A program made the translations under genes and the position numbers. A stretch of DNA of 10,000 nucleotides from assembly GCA_028292565.1 (NCBI GenBank), contig JAQGMD010000347.1:1-10000 (forward strand), written 5' to 3'. This document shows, one piece after another, positions 8,641-10,000 of the stretch. The DNA comes from Burkholderia sp. GTDB taxonomy: Bacteria; Pseudomonadota; Gammaproteobacteria; Burkholderiales; Burkholderiaceae. The notes below the pieces were generated by a model. It saw only the letters and a program-made list of their open reading frames with translations, was not told the DNA's origin and searched no databases. Numbering within the stretch: position 1 is the stretch's first letter; the number at the start of each line of letters is the position of its first letter.

Positions 8641-9552
8641 ATGGCTGCTCTCGAAATCGTTAACGTGGAAAAACGCTACAAGTCGCTGCTGGCGCTTGGC
8701 GGCGTTTCCTTATCCATCCAAGAAGGTGAATTCTTCGGTTTGCTGGGGCCCAACGGGGCTGGCAAGACAACGCTGATTTCCATCATTGCCGGCCTGAACC
8801 GTGCCGATTCCGGCAGTGTGTCGATATACGGGCATGACGTCGTCCGCGATTACCGTGAAGCGCGCAGCCATGTCGGCGTCGTTCCGCAGGAACTCGTGTT
8901 CGACCCGTTCTTCACCGTGCGCGAAACCCTGCGTCTGCAGTCCGGGTATTTCGGGCTGAAGAACAACGACAAATGGATCGACGAGGTGATGGCCAACCTC
9001 GACCTGACCAACAAGGCGGACGTCAACATGCGCGCACTGTCGGGCGGTATGAAGCGCCGGGTACTGGTCGCGCAGGCCCTCGTGCACAAGCCGCCCGTGA
9101 TCGTGCTGGATGAGCCGACCGCCGGCGTCGACGTTGAATTGCGCCAGACGCTATGGAAGTTCATCACGCGGCTGAACCGCGAGGGTCATACCATCGTTCT
9201 CACCACGCACTATCTCGAAGAGGCGGAAGCTCTGTGCAATCGCATCGCAATGCTCAAGTCCGGCAAAGTCGTGGCGCTGGATTCGACCTCGAACCTGATC
9301 AAGCGCATCTCCAATTCGCAATTGGTGGTGCGGCTCGCACAAGGCGCGTTGCCGGATGCTTTGAAACCGCTGGTGACGCACCCGGACGAACTGCTGTGCG
9401 GCCGCAAATACACATTGCGCATTGACCAGTACGGCGACGTCGAGCCGATCCTTGCCTCGCTGCGTCAGGCCGGCACGGTCATCGAAGACATGCAGTTGCA
9501 GCAAGCCGATCTGGAAGACGTCTTCATCCAGATCATGGAAGGTGAAAAGTAA
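8641..9552 (+). CDS. ABC-2 type exporter ATP-binding protein (YadG-like)
   Basis: This is the ATPase subunit of an ABC-2 type exporter, 303 residues from the ATG at 8641. Walker A is GPNGAGKT (36-43). The signature LSGGMKRR has its Ser at 134. Walker B is VLDEPTAGVD, with D157 and E158, and the H-loop is H190 in TTHYLEEAEAL. The LEEAE text and a C-terminal domain of about 90 residues, ending LEDVFIQIMEG, are typical of the CcmA/YadG/DrrA-like group that pairs with ABC-2 permeases. An in-frame ATG at 8584 would add 19 residues (MQCCCSHRPHPF...) unlike the family, so 8641 is preferred, although its ribosome-binding site is weak. The stop overlaps the permease start by one base (TAATG), so the two are coupled. 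The substrate cannot be read from the sequence; its position after mla suggests, but does not prove, an envelope role. Confidence 0.93.
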   Translation: MAALEIVNVEKRYKSLLALGGVSLSIQEGEFFGLLGPNGAGKTTLISIIAGLNRADSGSVSIYGHDVVRDYREARSHVGVVPQELVFDPFFTVRETLRLQSGYFGLKNNDKWIDEVMANLDLTNKADVNMRALSGGMKRRVLVAQALVHKPPVIVLDEPTAGVDVELRQTLWKFITRLNREGHTIVLTTHYLEEAEALCNRIAMLKSGKVVALDSTSNLIKRISNSQLVVRLAQGALPDALKPLVTHPDELLCGRKYTLRIDQYGDVEPILASLRQAGTVIEDMQLQQADLEDVFIQIMEGEK

Positions 9553-10000
9553 TGACTGGCTTCCAGACCCTGTTTTACAAAGAAGTGCTGCGTTTCTGGA
9601 AAGTCGCGACACAAACCATCACCGCACCGATACTGACCGCGATGCTTTACCTGCTAATCTTCGGTCACGTGCTCGAAGAGCATGTGCAGGTGTACCCCGA
9701 GGTGCGCTATACCGCCTTCCTGATCCCGGGCCTCGTGATGATGAGCGTGCTGCAAAATGCATTCGCCAACAGTTCGTCGTCGCTGATCCAGTCCAAAATC
9801 ACCGGCAACCTGGTGTTCGTCATGCTGCCGCCGTTGTCGCATTGGGAATTGTTCAGCGCCTATGTGTTAGCTGCGGTGGTGCGCGGCCTGGCTGTCGGTA
9901 CGGGTGTTTTCATTGCCACTGCATGGTTCGCCAAGTTGTCGTTTGTCGCGCCATGGTGGATCGTGATCTTTGCGCTGCTCGGCGCCGCCATGCTTGGCAC
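9552..10000 (+). CDS. ABC-2 type transporter permease, N-terminal part (YadH-like; 3' end outside window)
   Basis: This is the membrane subunit that pairs with the preceding ATPase. The ATG at 9552 shares its A with the TAA of that gene, and a GGAAGG ribosome-binding site lies about eight bases upstream. The 149 visible codons begin MTGFQTLFYKEVLRFWKVA, the amphipathic coupling-type N-terminus of ABC-2 permeases. A first hydrophobic segment follows (about residues 22-40). Then comes the conserved YTAFLIPGLVMMSVLQNAF stretch (about 53-71), the SSSSLIQSKITGNLVFVMLPP loop, and further hydrophobic segments near 100-125 and 132-148. The frame is open to the window end; full-length relatives are about 250 residues. 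The family is clear; the exported substrate is unknown. Confidence 0.92.
   Translation, partial: MTGFQTLFYKEVLRFWKVATQTITAPILTAMLYLLIFGHVLEEHVQVYPEVRYTAFLIPGLVMMSVLQNAFANSSSSLIQSKITGNLVFVMLPPLSHWELFSAYVLAAVVRGLAVGTGVFIATAWFAKLSFVAPWWIVIFALLGAAMLG

Overview
The window is about 10 kb of moderately GC-rich chromosomal DNA. Every recognisable gene is on the + strand. Protein sequences and gene order point to a betaproteobacterium, probably Burkholderiales and perhaps Oxalobacteraceae-like. The main reason is the layout: mlaA sits inside the mlaFED-CB cluster and a YadG/YadH-type ABC pair follows it. This assignment is inferred from remembered family patterns, not from a database search.

Region 1 (1-3364) is glutamate synthase. 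It holds the C-terminal third of the large subunit gltB (cut by the window start), the complete small subunit gltD, and a clear rho-independent terminator. The 110-base gltB-gltD gap is mostly a 70-base, near-perfect, GTAG-bounded inverted pair of palindromes. This has the architecture of a REPIN, a REP doublet mobilised by RAYT transposases.

Region 2 (3365-4364) is about 1 kb with no intact gene. It contains a perfect 19-base-arm inverted repeat, possible frameshifted remains of a minus-strand gene, and an AT-richer leader with a -10-like hexamer ahead of mlaF.

Region 3 (4365-8502) is the Mla phospholipid-trafficking system that maintains outer-membrane lipid asymmetry. MlaF (ATPase), MlaE (permease), MlaD (MCE-domain ring) and MlaB (STAS regulator) form the inner-membrane complex. 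MlaC is the periplasmic lipid carrier and MlaA the outer-membrane lipoprotein. mlaF-mlaE and mlaD-mlaA overlap by four bases. A structured leader separates mlaE from mlaD.

Region 4 (8503-10000) holds a second ABC system of the ABC-2 export type: an ATPase, then a permease cut by the window end. A perfect TATAAT upstream suggests it may have its own promoter. Its substrate is unknown.

I found no phage, CRISPR, tRNA, rRNA, defence island or clearly new system. The non-coding elements are the items most worth a second look.
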